NCBI GenBank assembly: GCA_009711765.1
Contig: VEND01000163.1
Location: 1 to 41,513, forward strand
DNA: 41,513 bases
From: Bacillota bacterium
GTDB lineage: Bacteria > Bacillota > Clostridia > Tissierellales > MES13
Direction: 5' to 3'
The notes below the pieces were generated by a model that worked only from the letters and a program-made list of their open reading frames with translations, did not search any database and was not told the DNA's origin. Positions 26,666-35,268 of this stretch are shown piece by piece. Both the position numbers and the translations under genes were made by a program. Within the stretch, counting starts at the first letter, position 1. Every line of letters begins with the position of its first letter.

Positions 26666-27754
26666 ATGAAAACAAATGTTTATGTAATCTATGGTGGTAA
26701 ATCTGTTGAACACGAAGTATCTATAAAAAGTGCCCTTTTTATAATAAATTTACTTGATAAAGATAAGTATAATGTATATCCTGTCTATATAACAAAAGAT
26801 GGCAAATGGTGCAGTTTAGATATGATAACTAATCCTTTAGAAAATGAAAAAAAATTACAAAGCGATAATAAAAAATCCATATATGATTCAGTTGGTGATT
26901 ATCTTTTAAACAATATAAAAAATGGAGAAAGAAATATAGTTTTTCCAGCTATTCATGGTACTAATGGTGAAGATGGAACAATACAAGGGTTTTTAGAACT
27001 ATTAGATATTCCCTATGTAGGAAATGGAATTTTAGCTTCTGCTGTAGGTATAGACAAATGTGTTATGAGAGATTTATTTAAAGGTCAAGATATTCCTCAA
27101 CCTAGTTATATTTCAATTTCAAACTATGAATTCCAAATTAAAGAATCTGAATTTATTAAAAAAATAAAAGAACAAATAGGATTTCCATGCTACATTAAAC
27201 CTGCAAGATTAGGTTCAAGTGTAGGAATAACTAGATGTAAAGATATTAATAACTTAAAAAAGGCTATTAAAGAAGCTTTTATATATGATAATAAAATTAT
27301 TGTAGAACAAGAAATAATAGCAAAAGAAATGCAAATATTAGTTTATGGAAATAATAAACCAAAAACATCCCATGTAGGTGAAATAAGTCAAGAAGACCCA
27401 TTTTTAGATTATGATATTAAATACACAGACGGGAGACTTACTCATATAATACCTGCTAGAGCTGATGAAAATATTCAAAATAAAATAAAGAAACTAGGAG
27501 TAAATATATTCAAAACATTAAATGCTTCCGGTCTTTTAAGGGTAGACTTTTTCATAACAAAGGATAATATCATCTATTTAAATGAAGTAAATACTATGCC
27601 TGGTTTTACAAAGGTAAGTATGGTTCCTGATTTATGGAGAAATACTTATAATACATCCTGTTCAAAATTAGTAGATGAATTAATCTCTTTAGGATTTGAA
27701 AAATTTGAAATGAAACAATCAACTCAATTTTCAAGGAGGAAATTAGATGATTAA
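26666..27754 (+). CDS. ddl: D-alanine--D-alanine ligase
   Basis: The 362-residue ATP-grasp enzyme joins two D-alanines for the peptidoglycan stem. Features are VIYGGKSVEHEVSIKSA (N-terminal domain with catalytic Glu), FPAIHGTNGEDGTIQGFLE, IDKCVMRDLF, CYIKPARLGSSVGI, the omega loop DYDIKY that favours D-Ala over D-lactate, and LLRVDFF and LNEVNTMPGFT at the metal site. The KY in the omega loop argues for an ordinary Ddl rather than a VanA-type ligase. The ATG follows AGGAGG. murF overlaps its 3' end by eight bases. Confidence 0.96.
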   Translation: MKTNVYVIYGGKSVEHEVSIKSALFIINLLDKDKYNVYPVYITKDGKWCSLDMITNPLENEKKLQSDNKKSIYDSVGDYLLNNIKNGERNIVFPAIHGTNGEDGTIQGFLELLDIPYVGNGILASAVGIDKCVMRDLFKGQDIPQPSYISISNYEFQIKESEFIKKIKEQIGFPCYIKPARLGSSVGITRCKDINNLKKAIKEAFIYDNKIIVEQEIIAKEMQILVYGNNKPKTSHVGEISQEDPFLDYDIKYTDGRLTHIIPARADENIQNKIKKLGVNIFKTLNASGLLRVDFFITKDNIIYLNEVNTMPGFTKVSMVPDLWRNTYNTSCSKLVDELISLGFEKFEMKQSTQFSRRKLDD

Positions 27755-29135
27755 ACGTACCCTTAAAGAAATACAGTCTATGGTTAATGGCTATGGTCTT
27801 AATAAAAAGGATAATATTAAAAGTATTAAAGGTGTATCTACAGATACAAGAACATTAAAAAAAGATCAACTCTTTATTCCTATTAAGGGTGAACAGTTTA
27901 ATGGGCATGCTTTTATAAAAGCAGCTGCATCAAAAGGAGCTTGTGCTGCTTTATGGTGTGAATCTGAGCCTACTCCTGATACTGACATCCCTTTAATTTT
28001 TGTTAAAGACACAGTTACCGCTATTCAAACCCTTGCTAAAAAATACAGAGAAGAACTGTCGATGAAGGTTATAGGAATTACTGGAACTAATGGAAAAACC
28101 TCTACTAAAGATATTTTAGCAAGTATTTTAAAAACTAAATATAAAACTTATAAGACCCAAGGTAATCTTAATAACCATTTAGGTGTACCCTTAACCTTAC
28201 TTTCCATTAATGAAGATACAGAAATGGCAGTTATTGAAATGGGTATGTCTTGTTTAGGTGAAATTGAACTTCTTTCAAAAATAGCTAAACCCGATGCTGC
28301 TATTATAACTAATGTAGGTAATGCTCATTTATTAGACTTAAAAACCATAGATAATATTATAAAAGCTAAACTAGAAATAGTTAAAGGTTTAAAACAAAAT
28401 GGCCTTTTTGTTTGCAATGGAGATAATCCATCTTTAATAAAAGAAGTTAATAACTTAAAGTTAAATCAAAACTTTATAACCTTTGGTGAATGTAAATCAA
28501 ATGACTACTCTGTTAAAGTTAAATCCTTTGATAAAAAAGGAATATCCTTTACTTTTAATAAAGAAAAGTCACCTGTATTTTTCTTACCATTACTAGGTAA
28601 ACATCAAATAGTAAATGCAACTGCAGCTATTGTAATAGCTAAATACTTTAATATAGATTTTGATTTAGTAAAGAAAGGGTTACTAAATTTAACTTTAACT
28701 AAAATGCGAAGTGAGCTTATAAAGGGTGATGCCTTTGACATATTAAATGATTCTTATAACTCTAATCCAGAAAGCACAAAGGCTGCTTTAGATACTATTT
28801 ATTCATTAAATAACTATAGTCAAAAAATTGTAGTTTTCGGGGATATGTTAGAACTAGGAGAAAAAGAAATAGATATGCACAAAGAAATTGGAAATAAGAT
28901 AAATCTAAATAAATTAGATTATTTCTTTACAATAGGTCCACTTGCAAAACATGCTGGAATTGAAGCTAAGATAAAAGAAGGAAAATGTAAGGTTTTATCA
29001 TTTATGAATAAGAAAGAACTTATTAAAACTATAAAAAGAGTTGTAAAAAAGGACTCAATCATTTTATTAAAAGCTTCAAGGGGTATGAAATTAGAAGAAG
29101 TTTCCGATGCATTACTAGATAATAAAAAAATATAA
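27747..29135 (+). CDS. murF: UDP-N-acetylmuramoyl-tripeptide--D-alanyl-D-alanine ligase
   Basis: The 462-residue Mur ligase adds the D-Ala-D-Ala made by Ddl to the UDP-MurNAc-tripeptide in the cytoplasm. Visible features are VSTDTRTLKKDQLFIPIKG, the ATP loop GITGTNGKTSTKD near residue 112, VIEMGMSCLGEI, TNVGNAHL and the C-terminal NDSYNSNPES and LGEKEIDMHKEIG motifs. It starts inside the end of ddl, after AAGGAGG, so the two are translated together. The same ddl-murF order is known from Bacillus. Confidence 0.96.
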   Translation: MIKRTLKEIQSMVNGYGLNKKDNIKSIKGVSTDTRTLKKDQLFIPIKGEQFNGHAFIKAAASKGACAALWCESEPTPDTDIPLIFVKDTVTAIQTLAKKYREELSMKVIGITGTNGKTSTKDILASILKTKYKTYKTQGNLNNHLGVPLTLLSINEDTEMAVIEMGMSCLGEIELLSKIAKPDAAIITNVGNAHLLDLKTIDNIIKAKLEIVKGLKQNGLFVCNGDNPSLIKEVNNLKLNQNFITFGECKSNDYSVKVKSFDKKGISFTFNKEKSPVFFLPLLGKHQIVNATAAIVIAKYFNIDFDLVKKGLLNLTLTKMRSELIKGDAFDILNDSYNSNPESTKAALDTIYSLNNYSQKIVVFGDMLELGEKEIDMHKEIGNKINLNKLDYFFTIGPLAKHAGIEAKIKEGKCKVLSFMNKKELIKTIKRVVKKDSIILLKASRGMKLEEVSDALLDNKKI

Positions 29136-29158
29136 ACATATAGAAATTTAGATACATA

Positions 29159-29186
29159 ATAATCCGGAGAGTCATCTCCGGATTAT
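29159..29186. terminator. Bidirectional terminator between murF and the DUF975 gene
   Basis: ATAATCCGGAGA and TCTCCGGATTAT form a perfect 12-bp stem with a 4-base loop, between convergent genes. It is a CCGGAGA variant of the recurrent terminator stem. Confidence 0.85.
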
Positions 29187-29197
29187 TTACCTTAATT

Positions 29198-29938
29198 TTA
29201 ATTTTTATTCATATTTAGCTCTTCATAGCTACATAATCCATTATCTAAAGCTTTCTTTTGCAAATATAAGTACAATTCAGCCTTAGTTGCATTTTCATAT
29301 GGCATTACAAATAATACTCCAATACCTAAAGCTAAAGCCCCTAATAAATACCATCCTAAAAAAGATAAGTCTAAAATAAACATATCTAGCTTTTCACCAT
29401 TAGTCATTTCATTACTTAATTCAACTGCTCTTTTATATCCTAAATAGGGATTATTACTTAATAGATATGGTACCATTCTATATGCATAGGATTTAACTAT
29501 CCCAGGAATAATTAATAATAAAGTCCATAAAAAAACTAATACTCCCTTATAAAACATTCCTTTAATTATATTAATATATCTACCCTTTTTAAATGCATAA
29601 CCTATATAATCTAAATTAATATCACCTTCTGCTGATCTTAAAAAGAAACATCTACCTCCAACTTCTAAAGGGTATCCTAAAAATATCCTAAGACATATTC
29701 CACCTACAATAATTATCGAAATTATTGGTATTAAAACAAATAAAAATTCAAAGAAAAAATCCCCATTATGTCCAAACATAAAATTAGGTATATCATCTTT
29801 AGCAAATCTAAAATTAAACGAACCTCCATATTTGTTTCCACCAACAAAAGCAATAATTAGACTTACTAAAAATGCCTTCCAATAATTTCTTTTTAATACT
29901 CCCTTCGCTCTAATTTTAAGTTCCTTTCTCGACCACAT
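29198..29938 (-). CDS. DUF975 family membrane protein
   Basis: The 246-residue protein has the DUF975 opening MWSRKELKIRAKGVLKRNYWKAFLVSLI. Four to five membrane segments follow, with the family pattern VLVFLWTLLLIIPGIVKSYAYRMVPYLL in the middle, split here by short loops, then LSNEMTNGEKLDMFILDLSF. The function of the family is unknown; members are frequent in Clostridia. The ATG follows GGGGGGA. A promoter candidate lies at 30100-30118. Confidence 0.88.
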   Translation of the reverse strand: MWSRKELKIRAKGVLKRNYWKAFLVSLIIAFVGGNKYGGSFNFRFAKDDIPNFMFGHNGDFFFEFLFVLIPIISIIIVGGICLRIFLGYPLEVGGRCFFLRSAEGDINLDYIGYAFKKGRYINIIKGMFYKGVLVFLWTLLLIIPGIVKSYAYRMVPYLLSNNPYLGYKRAVELSNEMTNGEKLDMFILDLSFLGWYLLGALALGIGVLFVMPYENATKAELYLYLQKKALDNGLCSYEELNMNKN

Positions 29939-30099
29939 ATATATCCCCCCAATAAATACTAAAACATCTATAGATATTTTATGTTTTATCTTTATAAATG
30001 TTGTTACATTTTTAATAGTTTTTTCATCGCTTTTTCTTCAAGTTTAGCTTAAGTTAATGCCATATCAGATATTTTTTAAAACCTCTTTGCTTATTATGT

Positions 30100-30118
30100 A
30101 TCATATCATAATAGTTAA
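30100..30118 (-). promoter_or_regulatory. Extended -10 promoter candidate of the DUF975 gene
   Basis: The minus strand reads TTAACT-N4-TGATATGAT, the same layout as at 2816, 10504 and 36419. It lies about 160 bases ahead of the DUF975 start. Confidence 0.45.
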
Positions 30119-30146
30119 ATTTTGGTATGATTTAAGTATTCAATAT

Positions 30147-30176
30147 AAAAATCTGGAGATTCCTCCCCAGATTTTT
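30147..30176 (-). terminator. Terminator of the serine acetyltransferase gene
   Basis: AAAAATCTGG and CCAGATTTTT form a 10-bp stem around a 10-base loop, just after the stop at 30185 on the minus strand. It is a member of the ATCTGGAGA group. Confidence 0.85.
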
Positions 30177-30184
30177 ATATTAAA

Positions 30185-31105
30185 TTACTTTGTTTTATCA
30201 TTTTTTATTATAGGTGAAGGTTGAGAATTATAGACTTTAGAATAAGATGGTACAGAATGGGTTAACCACACATTACCTCCAATTATAGAACCATGTCCTA
30301 TAGTCGTATCTCCTCCTAATATAGTAGCTCCAGAATATATAACAACGTTATCTTCAATATTTGGATGTCTTTTTATTCCCTTAATAGGCTCACCCTTATC
30401 ATTAAACGATAGACTTTTAGCACCGAGGGTTACTCCTTGATATATCTTAACGTTATTACCTATGTTACAGGTTTCTCCAATAACAACCCCTGTTCCATGA
30501 TCTATAAAGCAATATTTCCCAATTTTAGCACCTGGATGAATATCAATACCTGTTAATTGATGGGCATATTCTGTCATCATTCTAGGAATTAATGGTACTT
30601 TCATTTCATATAACTCATGGGCTAATCTATAAATACTAATAGCTTCAATTGAAGGATAACTTAGAAGTATTTCTTCTGTACTAAGAGCTGCGGGGTCTCC
30701 ATTATATGCTGCTTCAATATCAGTATTTAATATTTTTCTTATTTCAGGTAATTTATTTATTAATTCAATTGTTATATCACTTGCTTTATCTCTACATTCT
30801 GTACAATTATCTTGATTGCTATTTTCACATTTATCTCTGAAAGCTTTCTCTACTAAATCACTTAACTCCACTGAAGCATTACGTATATTATTTCCAATTA
30901 GTATATTTACCCTAGCTTCATCAATGGGGTGTTTTTCATATACCCCTGGTATAAGAGCTGAACGTAGATAATAAATAATTTTATATACTATCTCCTTACC
31001 TGCAAATCCTATAGTTTTCTCTTTAAAAAAATAATCTTTATTAATTTTTTCTAAATCCTTTGCTACCTCAGGCATTTCATCATTAAGCCATTCATTAAGT
31101 TTCAT
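30185..31105 (-). CDS. cysE: Serine O-acetyltransferase (EpsC type)
   Basis: The 306-residue enzyme makes O-acetylserine for cysteine synthesis. An N-terminal helical domain of about 165 residues includes a cysteine-rich insertion (CENSNQDNCTECRDK). A left-handed beta-helix follows, with hexapeptide repeats IDIHPGAKIGKYCFIDHGTG, VVIGETCNIGNNVKIYQGVT and the AHQL region with the catalytic Asp/His. The length and N-terminal domain fit the EpsC-type SAT group rather than short CysE. The ATG follows AGGAGG. It stands alone; no cysteine synthase is adjacent. Confidence 0.92.
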   Translation of the reverse strand: MKLNEWLNDEMPEVAKDLEKINKDYFFKEKTIGFAGKEIVYKIIYYLRSALIPGVYEKHPIDEARVNILIGNNIRNASVELSDLVEKAFRDKCENSNQDNCTECRDKASDITIELINKLPEIRKILNTDIEAAYNGDPAALSTEEILLSYPSIEAISIYRLAHELYEMKVPLIPRMMTEYAHQLTGIDIHPGAKIGKYCFIDHGTGVVIGETCNIGNNVKIYQGVTLGAKSLSFNDKGEPIKGIKRHPNIEDNVVIYSGATILGGDTTIGHGSIIGGNVWLTHSVPSYSKVYNSQPSPIIKNDKTK

Positions 31106-31214
31106 AATTTATCCTCCTAAAGTTTTTAAAAATTTCTTCATATGTTTTTATTCTTTTTAAATATATACCCAAAAAATCTTTATTATATATATTATACTAT
31201 ATCACTTTAATCTA

Positions 31215-32330
31215 TTAAAATAAAATCTTATATATATTTAATATCTCTTTTCTTGTTAAGGATACGTAATTATTAACTAATAGTCTTTGTTGTTTTTCTA
31301 TAACACTATCTGCAAATGTTTCTAATTCTTCCTCTATAACTCCATACTCTCTTAGCTTACTTTTATTAATCAATTTATTTAATATTTTTTCTAAATCTTT
31401 ATAAATATTTTCTTCTTCTGTATTTAAGACTTTTGCGATGATTTTATTAATTTCTTTTATTGAACCCTCTGGATTTTTATCATTATATTTTTTAAATACT
31501 TCTGTAAAGAAAAGATAATTTGCTTCTCCATGTGGTATATGATATTTTCCACTTAAAGGATAAGAAAGTGCATGTACAGCACCGACACCAGCATTTCCAA
31601 AGGCTATACCAGCAAGATTACTAGCAATTAAAAATTCTTCAATAATTTCTAATCTATAGTTAGCTCCCCTATTTATAATATCTATATAACCTTCTAAAAT
31701 TATTTCTATAGCTCTTTTACTAAAAAGCTTTGTATAAGAATTAGCTTTTGGCGATACATAGGATTCTATAGCATGAATTAATGCATCAATAGAACTATAA
31801 ATAAAAAACTTATAGGGAAGTTCTTTTATAAGTTCAGGAATTAACACTGCATAATCTGCATATAGCTGATCTATTGCCAATCCCATTTTAGTTTCTTTTT
31901 CCTTAATTTCTGCTATTGATATATTAGTTACTTCACTACCTGTTCCACAAGTAGTAGGTACAATTATTAATTTTTTATCCTTTATTAATGGTATTTTCTT
32001 TTCAAAGAGATCTATTGCTTTATTTACATTTTTTATTGTAAATAATTTTGCAATATCAATAACTGAACCTCCACCTATAGCTATTATTCTATTAAACTCT
32101 TTATTAGGTATATCTAAAATCATTCTATCTATCATTTCATCATTAGGTTCACCACTACCATAATTATTTCTAACGATAATATGCCCCTTAAGATTTTCTC
32201 TTTTTATAAATTTATCATATGTAGAATTATGGGTAATAATTAAATCTTTATCACCTATTTTAAATTCCTTTAAAAAATCCTTAAATCTATTAAACTTATG
32301 AATTTCTGGGTGTATGTTAAACTGTTTCAT
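31215..32330 (-). CDS. 4-hydroxybutyrate dehydrogenase (iron-containing alcohol dehydrogenase)
   Basis: The 371-residue protein follows, along almost its full length, the Clostridium kluyveri 4-hydroxybutyrate dehydrogenase pattern that I remember. It has RIIAIGGGSVIDIAK (NAD-binding), IIVPTTCGTGSEVTN, the iron ligands in SSIDALIHAIESYVSP, and GNAGVGAVHALSYPLSGKYH followed by IPHGEANYLFF. It ends with ETFADSVIEKQQRLLVNNY. The enzyme interconverts succinate semialdehyde and 4-hydroxybutyrate using NAD(H). The ATG follows AAGGAGG. No other gene of the succinate/4-hydroxybutyrate route is in this window. Confidence 0.88.
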   Translation of the reverse strand: MKQFNIHPEIHKFNRFKDFLKEFKIGDKDLIITHNSTYDKFIKRENLKGHIIVRNNYGSGEPNDEMIDRMILDIPNKEFNRIIAIGGGSVIDIAKLFTIKNVNKAIDLFEKKIPLIKDKKLIIVPTTCGTGSEVTNISIAEIKEKETKMGLAIDQLYADYAVLIPELIKELPYKFFIYSSIDALIHAIESYVSPKANSYTKLFSKRAIEIILEGYIDIINRGANYRLEIIEEFLIASNLAGIAFGNAGVGAVHALSYPLSGKYHIPHGEANYLFFTEVFKKYNDKNPEGSIKEINKIIAKVLNTEEENIYKDLEKILNKLINKSKLREYGVIEEELETFADSVIEKQQRLLVNNYVSLTRKEILNIYKILF

Positions 32331-32419
32331 ATAATTCCTCCTTATAATTATTTTTTACAATTACAATTTTATTATAGCATAGGAATTAATAAGTTCATAT
32401 TTAATACTAACTAAACATA

Positions 32420-32448
32420 AAGAATCTGGAGATTTTCTCCAGATTCTT
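32420..32448 (-). terminator. Terminator of the YfcC/M20 operon
   Basis: AAGAATCTGGAGA and TCTCCAGATTCTT form a perfect 13-bp stem with a TTT loop, after the stop at 32471 on the minus strand. It is a member of the ATCTGGAGA group. Confidence 0.85.
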
Positions 32449-32470
32449 ATAACTTAATTTTTTATCATAT

Positions 32471-33853
32471 TTAAAATGGCCCATAATTAATTAACTGAGC
32501 AATAATTACTAAAATACCTCCAGCTAAAACCCATAGTCCTAATAATGGTAAAAACCATTTAGCCCACTTTTTCCATGCAACTCCTGCAAGACCTAAACCA
32601 GCCATAAAATATCCAGAAGTAGGAGACCAAACATTAGTAAAACCATCTCCAAGTTGATATGCTAAAACTGCAGTCTGTCTTGAAACTCCAGCTAAATCAG
32701 ATAAAGGAGCCATAATTGGCATTGTTAAAGCTGCTTGCCCACTTCCTGATGGAACAATAATATTTAGTAGACATTGAAATAAAAACATTCCTAAAGCTGA
32801 TAGATATCCTGGCAGTCCTTGTATTACCATTGCCATAGAATTTAAAACAGTATCTATAATATATCCTTGAGTTAAAATAACTAAAATACCCCTAGCAAAA
32901 CCTACTATTAAAGCAGCCATTGCTAAATTTTTTGCTCCTTTTACAAATGCTTCAGCAGTTCCATCTGTACCAAGCTTTCCTACAATACCTGAGACAATTC
33001 CCATTCCTAAGAATAAAGCAGATATTTCAGTTATAAACCATCCTTGTTCAATAACTCCCCATATAAGTAATCCAAAAGTAATTAAAACTACAAGCAATAC
33101 AAATTTGTGGTGTCTTTCTAACTTTTGAAATTGTGTAAGATCAACCTCTTGTTCCTTTTTTAAATCTTCCTCGTAAACAGAACTTAGCTTTGGATTATTT
33201 TTAATTTTACTTGCATATCTATAAACAAATGCTATTGCAATTCCTGTAATACATACCCACACAATAAATCTATACTGCATACCTGAAAATAAAGGCAATT
33301 CTGATATTCCTTGGGCTATACCAATGGTAAAAGGATTCATAAATGCGCCAGCAAATCCTGCACCTGCTCCTAGTAAAACCATAGCCACACCTGTAATAGA
33401 ATCAAAACCTAAGGCTATGGCTAAAGGTACCATAGCAGGAACAAAAGCTAATGTTTCCTCTGCCATACCAAACATAGAACCACCTAAAGAAAATATTAAC
33501 ATAACAACTGGTATAACTAATTTTTCCTTTCCCTTTAACTTCTTTGTAACAGCAGCTATACCAGCAAATACTGCCCCAGTTTCTTGGATAACACCAAAGG
33601 CTCCCCCTACAATGAATATAAAAAACACGATATAAGCTACTTCATTTAAACCCTTTGGAATTGATTTAAGGACATCAAAAACACCTGCAGTATTTCTTTC
33701 GACAACATGATAAGAATCTGGATCTACTACTACTCTATCCCCTTTTTCAACTCTGTTATACTCTCCTGGTGTAACAATATAAGTTGAGATTGCTGCAATA
33801 ATTATAATCACAAATAATAAAACCAATACATGAGGTACTTTAATTCTTTTCAT
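32471..33853 (-). CDS. YfcC family transporter (putative amino acid or dicarboxylate carrier)
   Basis: The 460-residue protein has about 12 membrane segments and the family features VPHVLVLLFVIIIIAAISTY, the extracytoplasmic VTPGEYNRVEK segment, GGAFGVIQETGAV, MFGMAEETLAFVPAMVPL and a C-terminal NIIVPSGSGQAALTMPIMAP. YfcC proteins belong to the C4-dicarboxylate/arginine-ornithine antiporter-like superfamily; the substrate here is unknown. The ATG follows GGGGGG. It starts 31 bases after the M20 deacylase, suggesting that the pair imports and hydrolyses an acylated amino acid or short peptide. Confidence 0.88.
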   Translation of the reverse strand: MKRIKVPHVLVLLFVIIIIAAISTYIVTPGEYNRVEKGDRVVVDPDSYHVVERNTAGVFDVLKSIPKGLNEVAYIVFFIFIVGGAFGVIQETGAVFAGIAAVTKKLKGKEKLVIPVVMLIFSLGGSMFGMAEETLAFVPAMVPLAIALGFDSITGVAMVLLGAGAGFAGAFMNPFTIGIAQGISELPLFSGMQYRFIVWVCITGIAIAFVYRYASKIKNNPKLSSVYEEDLKKEQEVDLTQFQKLERHHKFVLLVVLITFGLLIWGVIEQGWFITEISALFLGMGIVSGIVGKLGTDGTAEAFVKGAKNLAMAALIVGFARGILVILTQGYIIDTVLNSMAMVIQGLPGYLSALGMFLFQCLLNIIVPSGSGQAALTMPIMAPLSDLAGVSRQTAVLAYQLGDGFTNVWSPTSGYFMAGLGLAGVAWKKWAKWFLPLLGLWVLAGGILVIIAQLINYGPF

Positions 33854-33884
33854 TTAAATATTCCCCCCTTCAAACAATTTATAA

Positions 33885-35111
33885 CTAATAAATAGAACAA
33901 AACTTAATTGTAGCTAATGCATAAATTAAAGTAGAAGGATATAATTCTTTTATTTTTATACATTCATTATCAGAATGAGCAGTTTCTAGATCCCCCGGCG
34001 CAAAAATAATTGTAGGGATGTTTCCATAAGTACTTAGTAATCCTCCATCACTCCATGCTGGAAAATATGTTTTTTCTGGTTTTTTATTTATAATTGATTC
34101 TGTAGCTGTTGATATTATCTCTATTAATGGATGATTTTTATCAATCTCCATAGCTTCGTGTACATAACCTTCTTTCATTAAACTTTCATCCATTACCTTT
34201 AATGAACAATTAAAGGTATCATCCTCATTTTTAAGATCATCGATTATATTTTCATATTCCTCTATGACTTTCTTATACTTTTCTCCTGGTATCCACCTTC
34301 TATCAATCTTTAGTATGCAATCTCCTGCTACAGTACTCGGTTGAGTCCCCCCTTTAATTAGACCATAATTCATAGTGGAATTTCCTGCAACGGGATGTTT
34401 TCTTTCCTGTAATTTTGGTATTAACTCTTTTTCAACTCTTTGAATAAAGTTACTAGCTTTAAGTATGGCATTTATTCCTTCATCCTGTTTTCCTCCATGT
34501 ACAGCTTTTCCTTTGAAATTTAAATTCAGCCACTCAAGACCTCTATGAGCTATACATATATTCATTTCAGTTGGTTCTCCAACTATTGCTCCATCAGCTT
34601 TTATACCATTTTCTAATAGGGCAATAGTTCCTTCGCTTTTTTCCTCTTCATCTATAACACCTGCAAAAATAACATCACCCTTTAATTTTATTCCAGATCT
34701 TTTAATAGCAATCATAGCCATAATCATACAAGCTAGTGGCCCTTTCATATCAACTACACCCCGGCCTAGTAACTTACCATTTTTAATACTTACTTTAAAT
34801 GGATCCCCGGGCATAGTATAAGGTGGTACTGTATCCATATGACCAGTTAATAATAAGGTCTTTCCTTTACCTGTACCTTTAATTTTAGCAATAACATTTG
34901 AACGTCCATTTATTACAGGAATTACTTCTGAAGTTATATTCTCTTTATTAAAAAGTTCATTTATATATTTAGCTACTAGAGTTTCTTGTTCTTTAATTCC
35001 AGGATAACTAGGAATTTTTACTAAGTTTTTTATTAGATTAATTACCTCTTCTTCTGTTACTAAAGACTTTAATTTCTCTGTAATTTCTAATAAATCTTCT
35101 CTTTGTTTCAT
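33885..35111 (-). CDS. M20 family ArgE/DapE-type deacylase
   Basis: The 408-residue metallohydrolase has LLTGHMDTVPP (His and Asp ligands), GRGVVDMKGPLA (bridging Asp), AGVIDEEEKSEGT (catalytic Glu pair), GEPTEMN and a last ligand in ETAHSDNECIK. A dimerisation lid lies about residues 185-300. Members remove acyl groups from amino acids or split dipeptides. The ATG at 35111 is preceded by GGGGTGAG at long spacing (about 12). The YfcC transporter follows it closely on the same strand. Confidence 0.9.
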   Translation of the reverse strand: MKQREDLLEITEKLKSLVTEEEVINLIKNLVKIPSYPGIKEQETLVAKYINELFNKENITSEVIPVINGRSNVIAKIKGTGKGKTLLLTGHMDTVPPYTMPGDPFKVSIKNGKLLGRGVVDMKGPLACMIMAMIAIKRSGIKLKGDVIFAGVIDEEEKSEGTIALLENGIKADGAIVGEPTEMNICIAHRGLEWLNLNFKGKAVHGGKQDEGINAILKASNFIQRVEKELIPKLQERKHPVAGNSTMNYGLIKGGTQPSTVAGDCILKIDRRWIPGEKYKKVIEEYENIIDDLKNEDDTFNCSLKVMDESLMKEGYVHEAMEIDKNHPLIEIISTATESIINKKPEKTYFPAWSDGGLLSTYGNIPTIIFAPGDLETAHSDNECIKIKELYPSTLIYALATIKFCSIY

Positions 35112-35199
35112 ATTAATTGTAAACTCACCCCTTTTATATTTAACCTTACTTATACTTATTAAGACTTGTCTATAAATATTACTTTAAACTTCACAAAAT

Positions 35200-35228
35200 A
35201 AAACTCTGGATATTATATCCAGAGTTTT
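35200..35228 (-). terminator. Terminator of the CPBP protease gene at 35269
   Basis: AAAACTCTGGATAT-type arms form a near-continuous palindrome (AAACTCTGGATAT with ATATCCAGAGTTT), followed by Ts on the complementary strand. It lies after the stop at 35269 and is a CTGGA-core relative of the recurrent terminator. Confidence 0.75.
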
Positions 35229-35268
35229 TAGAGTCTCTACTTATTATTTATATTGTATCAAGTACTTA

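Noticed and set aside
26666..27754. VanA-type D-Ala-D-Lac ligase as part of a vancomycin-resistance set
   Set aside because: The omega loop has the DYDIKY pattern of ordinary D-Ala-D-Ala ligases, it is coupled to murF, and no vanH/vanX partners are present.
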